From G965276675 sp965276675 (GTDB taxonomy: Bacteria; Acidobacteriota; Terriglobia; Terriglobales; Acidobacteriaceae), in NCBI GenBank assembly GCA_965276675.1, contig OZ255624.1, positions 2,418,001 to 2,482,000 on the forward strand: a stretch of DNA of 64,000 nucleotides, in the 5' to 3' direction. Made by a program: the position numbers and the translations under genes. Shown here in pieces: positions 18,878 through 27,283 of this stretch; position 1 is the stretch's first letter, and every line of letters begins with the position of its first letter. Under the pieces are notes generated by a model, which was not told where the DNA came from, ran no database searches, and was given only the letters and a program-made list of their open reading frames with translations.

Positions 18878-19240
18878 ATGCGCCGGTTTGTGACGATGAT
18901 CGTGCTGTGTCTGGTGAGCCTGATGGCTCCGGCGGCCGCGACCATTGCGCTTCTGGCGCCGGATGCTGCGGTTCCAGCGTGCTGTCGCGCTCACGGCGCA
19001 CATCACTGCATGATGATGGCCAGCTGGCAGCGTTCCGCGGCTGGGCCAGCATGGCGCGCTCCGGCGTGCCCTTTTGCGCACGCGCTGCGGGCTGCCGTTG
19101 TGCCGGACTCTGTGGCTTCACCCTCGTTCCGTGTGGGGACGTTTCGCGTCTCACAGCTGGAGCAGCCCTCCGGAACCGTGGATGTATCAGCGAATTGCTA
19201 CGCTCTCCGAAATCCGCGCGCTCCTCCACTCGCCTACTAA
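18878..19240 (+). CDS. Small exported Cys/His/Met-rich protein
   Basis: A 120-residue product with an N-terminal hydrophobic signal (MIVLCLVSLMAPAAATIALL) followed by a cluster of potential metal ligands, ACCRAHGAHHCMMM, and a low-complexity tail. No catalytic domain is recognised. It is transcribed in the same direction as the TonB receptor (112 bp downstream) and the CusF-SCO lipoprotein, and divergently from addB. The ligand cluster and these neighbours suggest a periplasmic copper- or other soft-metal-binding peptide. That role is inferred. The second half has weak coding character, so the true length could be shorter. Confidence 0.6.
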   Translation: MRRFVTMIVLCLVSLMAPAAATIALLAPDAAVPACCRAHGAHHCMMMASWQRSAAGPAWRAPACPFAHALRAAVVPDSVASPSFRVGTFRVSQLEQPSGTVDVSANCYALRNPRAPPLAY

Positions 19241-19351
19241 TCTTCCGCCAGCTTCGAATTCCAGCCTCGCGCCATTTGTAATTGTCAATAGGTACATATA
19301 CGCGATGACTGCGGATGTGCATGGGCCTTCTTACAAGAGGAAGAGGAAGAG

Positions 19352-21556
19352 ATGCGACAGTACATACCTTTGGTGTGCCTGCTGCTTGGCGGCAGCGCGG
19401 CATATGCGACAATGCTGGCTGATCTGCGCGGCATCGTGCATGACGTGAATCACCGGCCGCTCGCCGGAGCTGTGGTCGAGATCCGGGCTGTGAACTCGGC
19501 ATTCAGCGCCGCACGAACCACAAACGACGCGGGATTCTTCGAGGTGAGTGCGCTCCCATTGGGAGAATACCGTGTGACGGTTGCGGTATCGGGATTCGCC
19601 AAACAGGAGCAGCGGTTTGTGCTGAGCAGCGGTACAGCCCCGGTGTTGCACTTTGAGCTCACGATTGCGCCTGCGCATGAGGAAGTCCATGTGCAAGCGG
19701 AGGAGACGGCGGTAGACCAAGAGTCGTCTACGACGCAGACCACGATCACGCGCCGGCAGATCGAGCGCTATGCGGGCGCCGACCAGACCAACAGCCTGCG
19801 CATGATCACGGAGTTCGTTCCGGGCGCATATGTGGTCCACGACCAGCTTCATATCCGCGGAGGCCACCAGGTGACGTGGGCGCTGGACGGCGTGCCCATC
19901 CCGAATACAAATATAGCTAGCAACGTGGGGCCGCAGTTCGATCCCAAGGACGTCGATTATCTGGAGGCGAAGACCGGCGGTTACACGGCAGATTATGGCG
20001 ACCGCACCTACGGGGTCTTCAACGTAGCGCCGCGGACGGGCTTCGAGCGCGATCGCCAGGCTGAGCTGGTGGCGAGCTACGGAACCTACAACGCGACCAA
20101 CGACCAGCTTAGCTTCGGCGACCACTCGGAGCGTTTTGCCTGGTATGTGAGCGCGAACGGCAACCGCACCGGCTACGGGCTGGAGCCGCCGACGACGAAG
20201 AACCTGCACAACCTGGGCGATGATGGCGGAGTATTCGCAAACCTCATCTTCAACAAGACGGCCAAGGATCAGGTCCATTTCGACGGCGCATTCCGCGCGG
20301 ACTACTACCAGGTGCCGAACACGCCAGACCAGCAGGGTGGCGGCGTGCGCGACCGGGAGCGGGAGCAGGATGGCTTTGGCATCCTCTCCTGGGTGCACAC
20401 CTTCGATCCTGGAACGCTGGTGACGATCTCGCCCTTCTTCCACTTCAACCGTGCGGCTTACGTGGGCAGCCCAGCCGGTATGCCGGCCACGACGGATAAT
20501 CGTGCCTCGACTTACAGCGGCGGGCAGGCCGCGTTTTCGCAGGTGAAGGGGCCGAGCAATCTTCGCGCTGGCGTGTACGCCTTTGCGCAAGGAGACGAGC
20601 GGCTGTTTTCATTGCAGGCAAACGACGGCAGCGGCGCTGCCTTTCGCCAGAAGACCACACCTGGTGGCCAGGTGGATGCTGCTTTTATTCAGGAGCAGTT
20701 CCGCGTCACGCCGTGGTGGACGATGGATGGCGGTCTACGATTTACCTACTTCTCTGGAGCCTTCGGCGAGCATGCGTGGGACCCGCGCGTGGGCACGGCC
20801 ATCACCATCCCGCGCCTCGGGTGGGTGCTGCGGGCTGCGTATGCGCGTCTTTATCAGGCGCCCCCGCTCGATACTGTCTCCGGTGGACTGCTCGATTTTG
20901 CTTTGCAGCAGCAGCTGGGCTTTCTTCCACTGCGCTGCGAGCGCGATGAGCAGACGGACATTGGTCTGGTGATTCCATTGCGCGGATGGTCGGCGAACTT
21001 CGACTACTTCCGCACCGGAGCTCGCAACTTCTTCGACCACAGTGCTGTCGGCAACTCGAACATCTTCTTTCCGCTCACCATCGACCACGCACGGATCCGT
21101 GGATGGGAGGCGAATGTGAAATCGCCTCTGCTGCTGGGCAGTGTGCATGCCCACCTGGTCTATTCCAATCAGCAGGCGGAAGGTTTTGGCGCGGTCACGG
21201 GCGGGCTCACGGATTTCAATCCGCCGCCCGATAGCGGTTTTTATCTGGACCACGATCAGCGGAACACGGTGAGCACTGGCTTCGATAGCAATCTGCCATG
21301 GCGCTCCTATGCCGCCTTCGACCTGACCTACGGCTCGGGCTTTCTCAACGGGAATGGCCCGGGACATCTGCCCAGCTATCGCACCTTCGACCTAGCGCTG
21401 GGCAAACAGTTTGGCGAGAGCACGACGGTGCGTGCCATCGCTACCAACTTCACGAACAAGCGCTATCAGCTGGACGACAGCAACACCTTCGGCGGCACCC
21501 ATTTTGCCGATCCGCGTATGCTTTCCTTGGAGGTGCGTTATCGTTTTCACTTCTAA
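19352..21556 (+). CDS. TonB-dependent outer-membrane receptor with carboxypeptidase-like regulatory domain
   Basis: A 734-residue receptor. A signal peptide (residues about 1-20) is followed by a carboxypeptidase regulatory-like beta-sandwich (LRGIVHDVNHRPLAGAVVEI to about residue 100). A plug domain (MITEFVPGAYVVHDQLHIRGGHQVTWALDGVPIPN) comes next, then a long beta-barrel ending in aromatic residues (RYRFHF), as outer-membrane insertion requires. The ATG is preceded by a GAGGAAGAG ribosome binding site. A CusF-SCO lipoprotein gene begins 16 bp later and a metal-ligand-rich exported peptide lies upstream, so uptake of copper or a copper chelate is the best guess. Receptors of this domain type in this group more often take up polymers, so substrate confidence is low. 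Confidence 0.9.
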   Translation: MRQYIPLVCLLLGGSAAYATMLADLRGIVHDVNHRPLAGAVVEIRAVNSAFSAARTTNDAGFFEVSALPLGEYRVTVAVSGFAKQEQRFVLSSGTAPVLHFELTIAPAHEEVHVQAEETAVDQESSTTQTTITRRQIERYAGADQTNSLRMITEFVPGAYVVHDQLHIRGGHQVTWALDGVPIPNTNIASNVGPQFDPKDVDYLEAKTGGYTADYGDRTYGVFNVAPRTGFERDRQAELVASYGTYNATNDQLSFGDHSERFAWYVSANGNRTGYGLEPPTTKNLHNLGDDGGVFANLIFNKTAKDQVHFDGAFRADYYQVPNTPDQQGGGVRDREREQDGFGILSWVHTFDPGTLVTISPFFHFNRAAYVGSPAGMPATTDNRASTYSGGQAAFSQVKGPSNLRAGVYAFAQGDERLFSLQANDGSGAAFRQKTTPGGQVDAAFIQEQFRVTPWWTMDGGLRFTYFSGAFGEHAWDPRVGTAITIPRLGWVLRAAYARLYQAPPLDTVSGGLLDFALQQQLGFLPLRCERDEQTDIGLVIPLRGWSANFDYFRTGARNFFDHSAVGNSNIFFPLTIDHARIRGWEANVKSPLLLGSVHAHLVYSNQQAEGFGAVTGGLTDFNPPPDSGFYLDHDQRNTVSTGFDSNLPWRSYAAFDLTYGSGFLNGNGPGHLPSYRTFDLALGKQFGESTTVRAIATNFTNKRYQLDDSNTFGGTHFADPRMLSLEVRYRFHF

Positions 21557-21572
21557 AGTTTCGCGCTCGTCT

Positions 21573-22508
21573 GTGCGTTCCGAGATAGGTGGACTGGTTC
21601 GCTTTTCATGGATCTGTATCGCAGCCCTGCTGCTCCTCGGGGCCGCGGGCTGCCAAGGGAAGCCGGATGCCTCGCCCACCGTCGCGTCCGAACCGTCCGG
21701 ACAGGTGAAGCATTACACGGTGAAAGGCATCATTGTAGCGACAGACAAAGCGTCGGGTGAGGTCACGATCGATTCTGAACCGATCCCCGGCTTTATGGAC
21801 GCCATGAGCATGCCTTATAAGGTCAAGAACGCAAATGTGCTGCAGGACCTGCACCCTGGCGACCACATGACCGGCCAGCTCACCACCTCCGATGCAGGCA
21901 CGGTGCTGGACGAGATCGTGATTACCTCCCAGGCGAAGCCCGACTACAAACCTGCGGTGCAGTACCACGTACCAGCGAACGGCGACGTGGTGCCGGACTT
22001 TACCTTTATCAACCAGAGTGGGAAGCAGATCTCGATCGACAACTTCCGCGGCAAGGCGCTGCTGGTCACCTTTATCTACACGCGCTGCCCGCTCTCAGAC
22101 TACTGCCCGAAGATGAGCCGCAACTTCGCCGCCATCGATAAGGCATTGGCCGGCGACCCTGCGCTCTACAGCAAGACGCACCTGCTCAGCATCAGCTTCG
22201 ATCCGACGTATGACAAACCAGCTGTGCTGCGCAGCTATGGTGAGGCCTATACCGGTAATTACACAAAGGAAAAGTTTGCGCATTGGGACTTCGCAGCGCC
22301 AGAAAAGAGCGAGCTGCCCAAGTTGCTGCAGTTCTTTGACGTAGGCGCAACACCCGAGCAGAATCACACCATCACACATTCGTTATCGACCGCGGTGATC
22401 GCGCCTGATGGCAGAATTGCCGCCTGGTATCCGACCAATGACTGGACTCCAGCGGCGGTGCTGAGTGACGTTAAGAAAACCACGCAAGCGGCCGGAGCGA
22501 AATCATGA
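21573..22508 (+). CDS. SCO family lipoprotein with N-terminal CusF-like copper domain
   Basis: A product of about 311 residues with a lipobox (LLLLGAAGC), so it is probably membrane-anchored in the periplasm. Residues about 45-115 form a CusF-type copper-binding domain (YTVKGIIVATDKASGEV and a Met-rich IPGFMDAMSMPY). From about 140 it is an SCO1/SenC thioredoxin fold with a CX5C site (C172 and C178 in CPLSDYC) and the conserved histidine in HTITHSLSTAV. SCO proteins deliver copper to, or reduce cysteines of, the CuA site of cytochrome oxidase. GTG 21573 is the only sensible start after the receptor stop. The gene overlaps gluconokinase by four bases. Confidence 0.85.
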   Translation: MRSEIGGLVRFSWICIAALLLLGAAGCQGKPDASPTVASEPSGQVKHYTVKGIIVATDKASGEVTIDSEPIPGFMDAMSMPYKVKNANVLQDLHPGDHMTGQLTTSDAGTVLDEIVITSQAKPDYKPAVQYHVPANGDVVPDFTFINQSGKQISIDNFRGKALLVTFIYTRCPLSDYCPKMSRNFAAIDKALAGDPALYSKTHLLSISFDPTYDKPAVLRSYGEAYTGNYTKEKFAHWDFAAPEKSELPKLLQFFDVGATPEQNHTITHSLSTAVIAPDGRIAAWYPTNDWTPAAVLSDVKKTTQAAGAKS

Positions 22509-23014
22509 TCTTGATCCTGATGGGCGTGACGGGTAGCGGCAAGACCACGGTTGGCACGCTGCTGGCTTCAGAGAATGGCTGGGAGTACGCGGAGGGGGAT
22601 GATTACCACTCGGCTGAGAATGTGCGGAAGATGCACGACGGAATCCCGCTTACGGATGAAGACCGCGGTCCCTGGCTGGTCCGGTTGCATGAAGTACTGT
22701 TGGGCTGGTACCAGAGCGGCAAGAGCGGCGTGATGGCGTGCTCCGCGCTGAGGCAGAAATACCGCGACCTGCTCCAGGGTGGTATTCCGCCCATTGACCT
22801 GCATTTCGTTTTGCTGGAGGCGCCGGAAGCGGTGCTGCAGGCGCGGGTGAATGCCCGGATAGGACACTATATGAATCCCGTGCTGCTGCAAAGCCAGCTG
22901 GACACGCTGGAGATACCGTCGGATGCGATCCGCGTGTCGGTGACGCAGCCACCTTCGGAGAGTGCTCGGCAGATCATAGATCAGGTCAAAGATTTGTCCG
23001 CGCGACGGCAGTAG
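22505..23014 (+). CDS. gntK: Gluconokinase
   Basis: A 169-residue P-loop kinase of the GntK/shikimate-kinase-like family. Walker A is GVTGSGKT at residues 7-14, followed by the gluconokinase signature EGDDYHSAENVRKMHDGIPLTDEDRGPWL and later ACSALRQKYRDLL. It phosphorylates gluconate to 6-phosphogluconate for entry into the pentose phosphate or Entner-Doudoroff pathway. The ATG overlaps the stop of the SCO gene (ATGA), so it is co-translated with the copper genes although no functional link is obvious. The length is normal for the family. Confidence 0.93.
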   Translation: MILILMGVTGSGKTTVGTLLASENGWEYAEGDDYHSAENVRKMHDGIPLTDEDRGPWLVRLHEVLLGWYQSGKSGVMACSALRQKYRDLLQGGIPPIDLHFVLLEAPEAVLQARVNARIGHYMNPVLLQSQLDTLEIPSDAIRVSVTQPPSESARQIIDQVKDLSARRQ

Positions 23015-23132
23015 AAGGAAACGATCGGGTCGGCAGCAACTCTGCGAAGCCTCGGTGAACGCTGCTTCATCTATTCTAGAGAGTAGGCGCTGGGGTTCGC
23101 TCGTCTTCCTCCGCGCCAGAGGAACTCCTGGT

Positions 23133-23501
23133 ATGGCAAAACTCACCATCGTTTTTGGCGCTCTTATTGCGCTCGTCGGTGCCGTCGGCTACGTCACCAC
23201 GCACTTCTGGCACGCGTTCATTTCGGTCGGTCTTGGTGTAGTGCTTATGCTTCTCGGTGTAGGTGCGAATACTGCGGAGGCGAAGCGCCGCATGCTGCTG
23301 ATGCACATCGCCGTCACCGTCGGACTGCTCGGCTTTTTGGGTACGATTCCGGGGTTGATTGGCGTGATCAAGATGCTGGCCGGCGCATCGATCCTTCGTC
23401 CGGCGGCCGCCGAGGTGCAGAGCGCCACCTGTGTTCTTTGCCTCGTCTTTGCGCTCATGTGCGTGCGGTCGTTTGTGGCTGCGCGCCGTGCGCGGGCCTA
23501 G
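23133..23501 (+). CDS. Small integral membrane protein of unknown function
   Basis: A product of about 122 residues with four hydrophobic segments (IVFGALIALVGAVGYV, FISVGLGVVLMLLGV, HIAVTVGLLGFLGTIPGLIGV, CVLCLVFALMCVRSFVA), short loops and a basic C-terminus (AARRARA). ATG 23133 (MAKLTIVFG) is preferred to the longer frame because the added 26 residues look non-coding. It ends 6 bp before the ABC exporter gene, so it may be a small accessory of that exporter. No family function is known to me. Confidence 0.72.
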   Translation: MAKLTIVFGALIALVGAVGYVTTHFWHAFISVGLGVVLMLLGVGANTAEAKRRMLLMHIAVTVGLLGFLGTIPGLIGVIKMLAGASILRPAAAEVQSATCVLCLVFALMCVRSFVAARRARA

Positions 23502-23507
23502 CTTCCT

Positions 23508-25388
23508 ATGCGAGCGTCCACCATGTCGTCGCGTGCGGAGCGCACCACGGTGCGTGGGTCGCTTCGCGGCACAGATCCAGCGCCGAACAAGCCAAAGCCT
23601 AAGTTACGCCAGGTGTGGCCGCAGATGTGGGCTCTGCTCAAGCCGCGTCGTTGGTTGCTGCTGCTCGGCTTTGCGCTGATGATCGTCAACCGGCTGTGTG
23701 GATTGGCGCTTCCGTTCTCGACCAAATACCTGGTGGACAATATCATGTTGCGCCACCAGGCAGGCATGCTGCCGCTGTTGGTTGGCGCAGTGCTGGGCGC
23801 GACTCTCCTGCAGGCACTCACATCCTTTGCTCTGACCCAGCTGCTATCGAAGGCGGCGCAGCGCCTCATTGCTGACCTGCGCAAGCAGGTGCAGGAACAC
23901 ATCGGGCGTCTCTCGGTCAGCTTCTTTGACGCGAACCGGACGGGCAATCTGGTGTCGCGCATCATGACCGATGTCGAGGGCGTGCGCAACCTGATCGGCA
24001 CGGGTTTGATCGATTTTATCGGCGGCATCTTCACTGCGATCGTTGCCTTTTTTCTGCTGATGCGCATCAGCAGCAAGGTCACCCTGCTGGTTTTTGGCTC
24101 GATCCTGGTGTTTACGTTTTTTCTGCAAAAGGCATTCCGCATCATGCGCCCGATCTTTCGCGAGCGCGGCAAGATCAATGCGGAGGTGACCGGACGGTTG
24201 ACGGAGTCTCTCGGAGGAGTCCGCGTCGTGAAGGGATATTATGCCGAAGAGCGCGAGGCCGATGTCTTTGCCGGCGGCGTGCAGCGCTTGCTCGACAACG
24301 TGATGCGCTCACTTACAACGACGTCTGTGCTCTCGTTGTCGTCGACTGCCGTCATCGGCATCATCGGTTCGATCGTCATGTTCATGGGGGCGCACCTGGT
24401 GTTGTCAAACCACGTGACGGTTGGTGGTTACAGCAGCTACATCGCTCTGCTCGCTTTTATGATCGCGCCGATCTTTCAGGTGGTGAACGTGGGCACGCAA
24501 CTCACAGAGGCGATGGCCGGCCTGGATCGCACCAACGAGATCCTTTCTGAACGGCAGGAGTACGCAGACCCGAACCGGCAGATCGAGCTCCCCGAGATCA
24601 ATGGAGATGTGCGCTTCAACGAAGTGCGCTTCGCATATGAGCCGGACAAGCCGGTGCTGCATGGCATCTCGTTTCATTCCGAGCCGGGCACGGTGACGGC
24701 GCTGGTTGGCTCCTCGGGGTCAGGCAAGTCGACGATCATCAGTCTGATTTGCGCCTTTCACGCGCCGGACAGCGGCCGCATTCTGGTCGACGGCATCGAC
24801 CTATCGACAGTGAAGCTGGACAGTTATCGCTCACAGCTTGGCGTGGTCCTGCAGGAGTCGTTCCTGTTCGATGGCAGCATTCGCGACAACGTGATGTTCT
24901 CCCGGCCGCTGGCAACCGAAGAGCAATTCCTGGAGGCCTGCCGTATCGCCCGGGTTGATGAGTTTGCCGAGCGCTTCCCGGAGCAGTACGACACCATTGT
25001 TGGCGAACGCGGCGTGAAGCTCTCCGGTGGACAGCGCCAGCGCCTGTCGATTGCACGCGCCTTACTGGCCGACCCGCGTATCTTGATTCTTGACGAGGCG
25101 ACCTCCTCGCTCGACTCCGAGTCCGAGGCGATGATCCAGCACGGCCTCAACATCCTGATGCAGGGCCGCACCACCTTCGTCATCGCGCATCGGCTCTCCA
25201 CCATTCGCCGCGCTGATCAGATCCTGGTGGTGGAGGCGGGCTCCATCGTCGAGAGCGGCACGCATGAGAGCCTTTATGAACTTCGGGGGCGCTACTACGA
25301 CCTGTACACGCGCCAGCACGGGCTGGAATCGAACCGCTTCCTCGCGCCGGGCGAGGGCGATACGGTGCTGGAAACAGCGAGCCAGTAG
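23508..25388 (+). CDS. ABC exporter, fused permease and ATPase (MsbA/MDR-like)
   Basis: A 626-residue half-transporter. The six-helix transmembrane domain spans about residues 40-335, and the nucleotide-binding domain about 375-610. The latter has Walker A GSSGSGKST, signature LSGGQRQRLSIARALL, Walker B ILILDEATSSLD and H-loop VIAHRLSTIRRADQI. Such proteins act as homodimers that export lipids, drugs or peptides across the inner membrane. The start is ATG 23508 or, possibly, ATG 23523, and neither has a strong ribosome binding site. The substrate is unknown and the upstream small membrane protein is the only plausible partner. Confidence 0.9.
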   Translation: MRASTMSSRAERTTVRGSLRGTDPAPNKPKPKLRQVWPQMWALLKPRRWLLLLGFALMIVNRLCGLALPFSTKYLVDNIMLRHQAGMLPLLVGAVLGATLLQALTSFALTQLLSKAAQRLIADLRKQVQEHIGRLSVSFFDANRTGNLVSRIMTDVEGVRNLIGTGLIDFIGGIFTAIVAFFLLMRISSKVTLLVFGSILVFTFFLQKAFRIMRPIFRERGKINAEVTGRLTESLGGVRVVKGYYAEEREADVFAGGVQRLLDNVMRSLTTTSVLSLSSTAVIGIIGSIVMFMGAHLVLSNHVTVGGYSSYIALLAFMIAPIFQVVNVGTQLTEAMAGLDRTNEILSERQEYADPNRQIELPEINGDVRFNEVRFAYEPDKPVLHGISFHSEPGTVTALVGSSGSGKSTIISLICAFHAPDSGRILVDGIDLSTVKLDSYRSQLGVVLQESFLFDGSIRDNVMFSRPLATEEQFLEACRIARVDEFAERFPEQYDTIVGERGVKLSGGQRQRLSIARALLADPRILILDEATSSLDSESEAMIQHGLNILMQGRTTFVIAHRLSTIRRADQILVVEAGSIVESGTHESLYELRGRYYDLYTRQHGLESNRFLAPGEGDTVLETASQ

Positions 25389-26041
25389 GGCCCCACGTTT
25401 CCCATCGCTTTCGCGCAAGCCTTCATTCCATTGCGCTTAGCTAGTCTAGAGCAAAGCCAAGAAGAGCAGTTTGCGCCTTGTCATTACGTCTACCCATGAG
25501 CAACGGCCTCAAATGATGACGTAAAGGCGTTTAAGGCTTGGAGGAAGTTGAGCATCTTTTTCGGGTTTGAGAAGTGGAACTCTCCCAAAGGCCATTCTGA
25601 CTCTTGAGAGTTACTAGCCCATATTGAACAATCGGAATTTGATAGTTGCTGACAAATCGCTTGTCCCTGCTTCCGCGAACGGCTTGATTATCCATGGTGC
25701 CCGGCCTTTTTGAAATACCCCAAAATGGTTGAGAGGGCGATAAACATGCGGGATGTGTTGGCAGGACTGGCGAAGAGCGAACCGCAGGGCCTTCGGCTTC
25801 GCCAATCTCGCTGCGCGAGTTGGCTGCGCTCAGAATGACAGCGGGAGTGTGAAGTGGGGTTGTATCCCACCCTTTGCGACCCAAAAGGCGGGTTGCTGCA
25901 GGATGGGGCACCCGGGTGTGTCCGCAGTGCGCGCAAACTGCGGGTCCTTAGGCTCGCTGCGCTCGCTCAGGATGACAGGGCGGGTGAGATGGCTCGTTTA
26001 GGATGACAACCGTAAGGCATGAATGCTACATGTTGGAGGCG
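25389..26041. repeat. Intergenic region with dispersed-repeat-like segments
   Basis: This 653-bp gap between convergent genes has no convincing gene. Its right half (about 25780-26010) contains three related tokens built on CAGGATGACA (near 25831, 25969 and 26000). They are embedded in GCTGCGCTCGCTCAGGATGACAG-like sequence, which on the minus strand is the TGTCATCCTGAGCG type of intergenic repeat common in acidobacterial genomes. The left half has a gapped inverted repeat, TTACGTC (25484-25490) and GACGTAA (25518-25524). Short open frames here are artefacts of the repeat. Confidence 0.5.
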
Positions 26042-27283
26042 CTAAGGCTTGGCGGTTTCTTCGGTGCTGCTTTCGGCGACGATCTCGTCTGCGTCTTCGA
26101 CTGCGGCATCGGTGTTGATGCCAAAGCGCGCCGCCAGGCCCGGCGCGTACCGGGCGAAGTCGTTACGTAACCGTATCAGTGCCAGATCCTTGGCCTTGGC
26201 TTCGAGCATCACGTCGGCTTCCAAATGCGCGATGGAGCGGAAGAAAGTAATCGCCTCAAATGGATTGTTGTAGTCGGCGTGGCCGGTCCAGATAGGCGGC
26301 TGCAGCACCTGCTCGACCTTGCCGGTCTTGCGGTTTTTGCGCTTCAGTTCGCGCATCTCCGTGCGAGCGCAGGAGTAGTGCATCTTCGGCCGCACGCCTG
26401 CGGGCCAGGTCCGGAGCATGCGCGTGATCGTCTCCTGCATGCCTAGCCCCTCCGGGTTGAAGCACCAGAAGTGCTGGTAATCGAAGACCAGCGGAACACC
26501 AGTCTCATCGTGAATCCGCAACACATCTGCGGCACTGAAGCGGATGTCGTCATTCTCCAGCACCAGCCGCCGTTGCACTGGTTCCGAAAGGCGCTTCCAT
26601 GTTTTGCACCAGCGATCGCAGCCGCTCGCGCGATCGCCATAGGCACCGCCCACGTGGATGATGAGCCGCGCTTCGGGCCCACACTCCATCAGGTCGAGGA
26701 TCTCGGCCTGCGACTCAAGGTCCCACATGCTCCTACGCGTGAGCGCCTCGTTTTCGCTGTTGAGCACGATGAACTGCGAGGGGTGAAACGAGAGCCGAAG
26801 ATCCTGCAGCTTCGCCAGTTTGCCGACGTGCTCCAGATCGCGCGCGGACTCCCGCACCATGTTGTGGAACTGCGGCATCTCCGGGTGTGTGGCGTATGGC
26901 GCGAGATCCGAGCCCATGCGGTACATGTGGATGTTGTGCTTGCGCAGGTACGCAAAGGTCTCACATAGGTAGCCGAGCGAGACGCGCAGGTGCGGATTGG
27001 CCTGCCAGCGGCGTGTATCGTTGCTCTTGAGTCCTGGCTGGCCCATGACCTTGACAGCAAAGCCGAGCCGCATAGCGTCTGCGGGCCAGAGCTGCGGGGC
27101 AACAGAAGCCGGGTCAGCACAAGGCGCCATCGGTGCTTGGAGCCGCCGAGCCGCTTCGGCTTCGGCCAGAGTCTTCTTGGAAGGCTGAGCTTTCTTAGCT
27201 GCCAACTTCTTTTTAGCTGACTTGCGTTTCTTGGCGGTTACGCCATCACTTCCCGGCGACGGCCGCCTCTCGTCCTTGCTCAT
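26042..27283 (-). CDS. uvsE: UV DNA damage endonuclease UvsE/UvdE
   Basis: A 413-residue protein. The catalytic TIM-barrel begins near residue 70 (LGFAVKVMGQPGLKSND). It contains UvdE motifs: NIHMYRMGSDLAPYATHPEM, LSFHPSQFIVLNSENE, HVGGAYGDRASGCDRW, VLENDDIRFSAADVL, VPLVFDYQHFWCFNPE and MHYSCARTEM, which carry the metal-binding His, Glu and Asp residues. UvdE nicks DNA 5' to UV photoproducts and other lesions, starting alternative excision repair. The N-terminal 40 residues are lysine-rich, a likely nonspecific DNA-binding tail. The start overlaps the stop of the DHH phosphoesterase gene (ATGA), so the two form an operon. Confidence 0.92.
   Translation of the reverse strand: MSKDERRPSPGSDGVTAKKRKSAKKKLAAKKAQPSKKTLAEAEAARRLQAPMAPCADPASVAPQLWPADAMRLGFAVKVMGQPGLKSNDTRRWQANPHLRVSLGYLCETFAYLRKHNIHMYRMGSDLAPYATHPEMPQFHNMVRESARDLEHVGKLAKLQDLRLSFHPSQFIVLNSENEALTRRSMWDLESQAEILDLMECGPEARLIIHVGGAYGDRASGCDRWCKTWKRLSEPVQRRLVLENDDIRFSAADVLRIHDETGVPLVFDYQHFWCFNPEGLGMQETITRMLRTWPAGVRPKMHYSCARTEMRELKRKNRKTGKVEQVLQPPIWTGHADYNNPFEAITFFRSIAHLEADVMLEAKAKDLALIRLRNDFARYAPGLAARFGINTDAAVEDADEIVAESSTEETAKP

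Noticed and set aside
18812..19081. N-terminal extension of AddB to 19081
   Set aside because: It is Arg/His-rich shadow sequence antisense to the exported peptide gene. The AddB-like start is at 18811.
25531..25911. Minus-strand ORF of 126 residues between the ABC exporter and uvsE
   Set aside because: It reads through intergenic repeat sequence, has no domain or ribosome binding site, and has the composition of the repeat.
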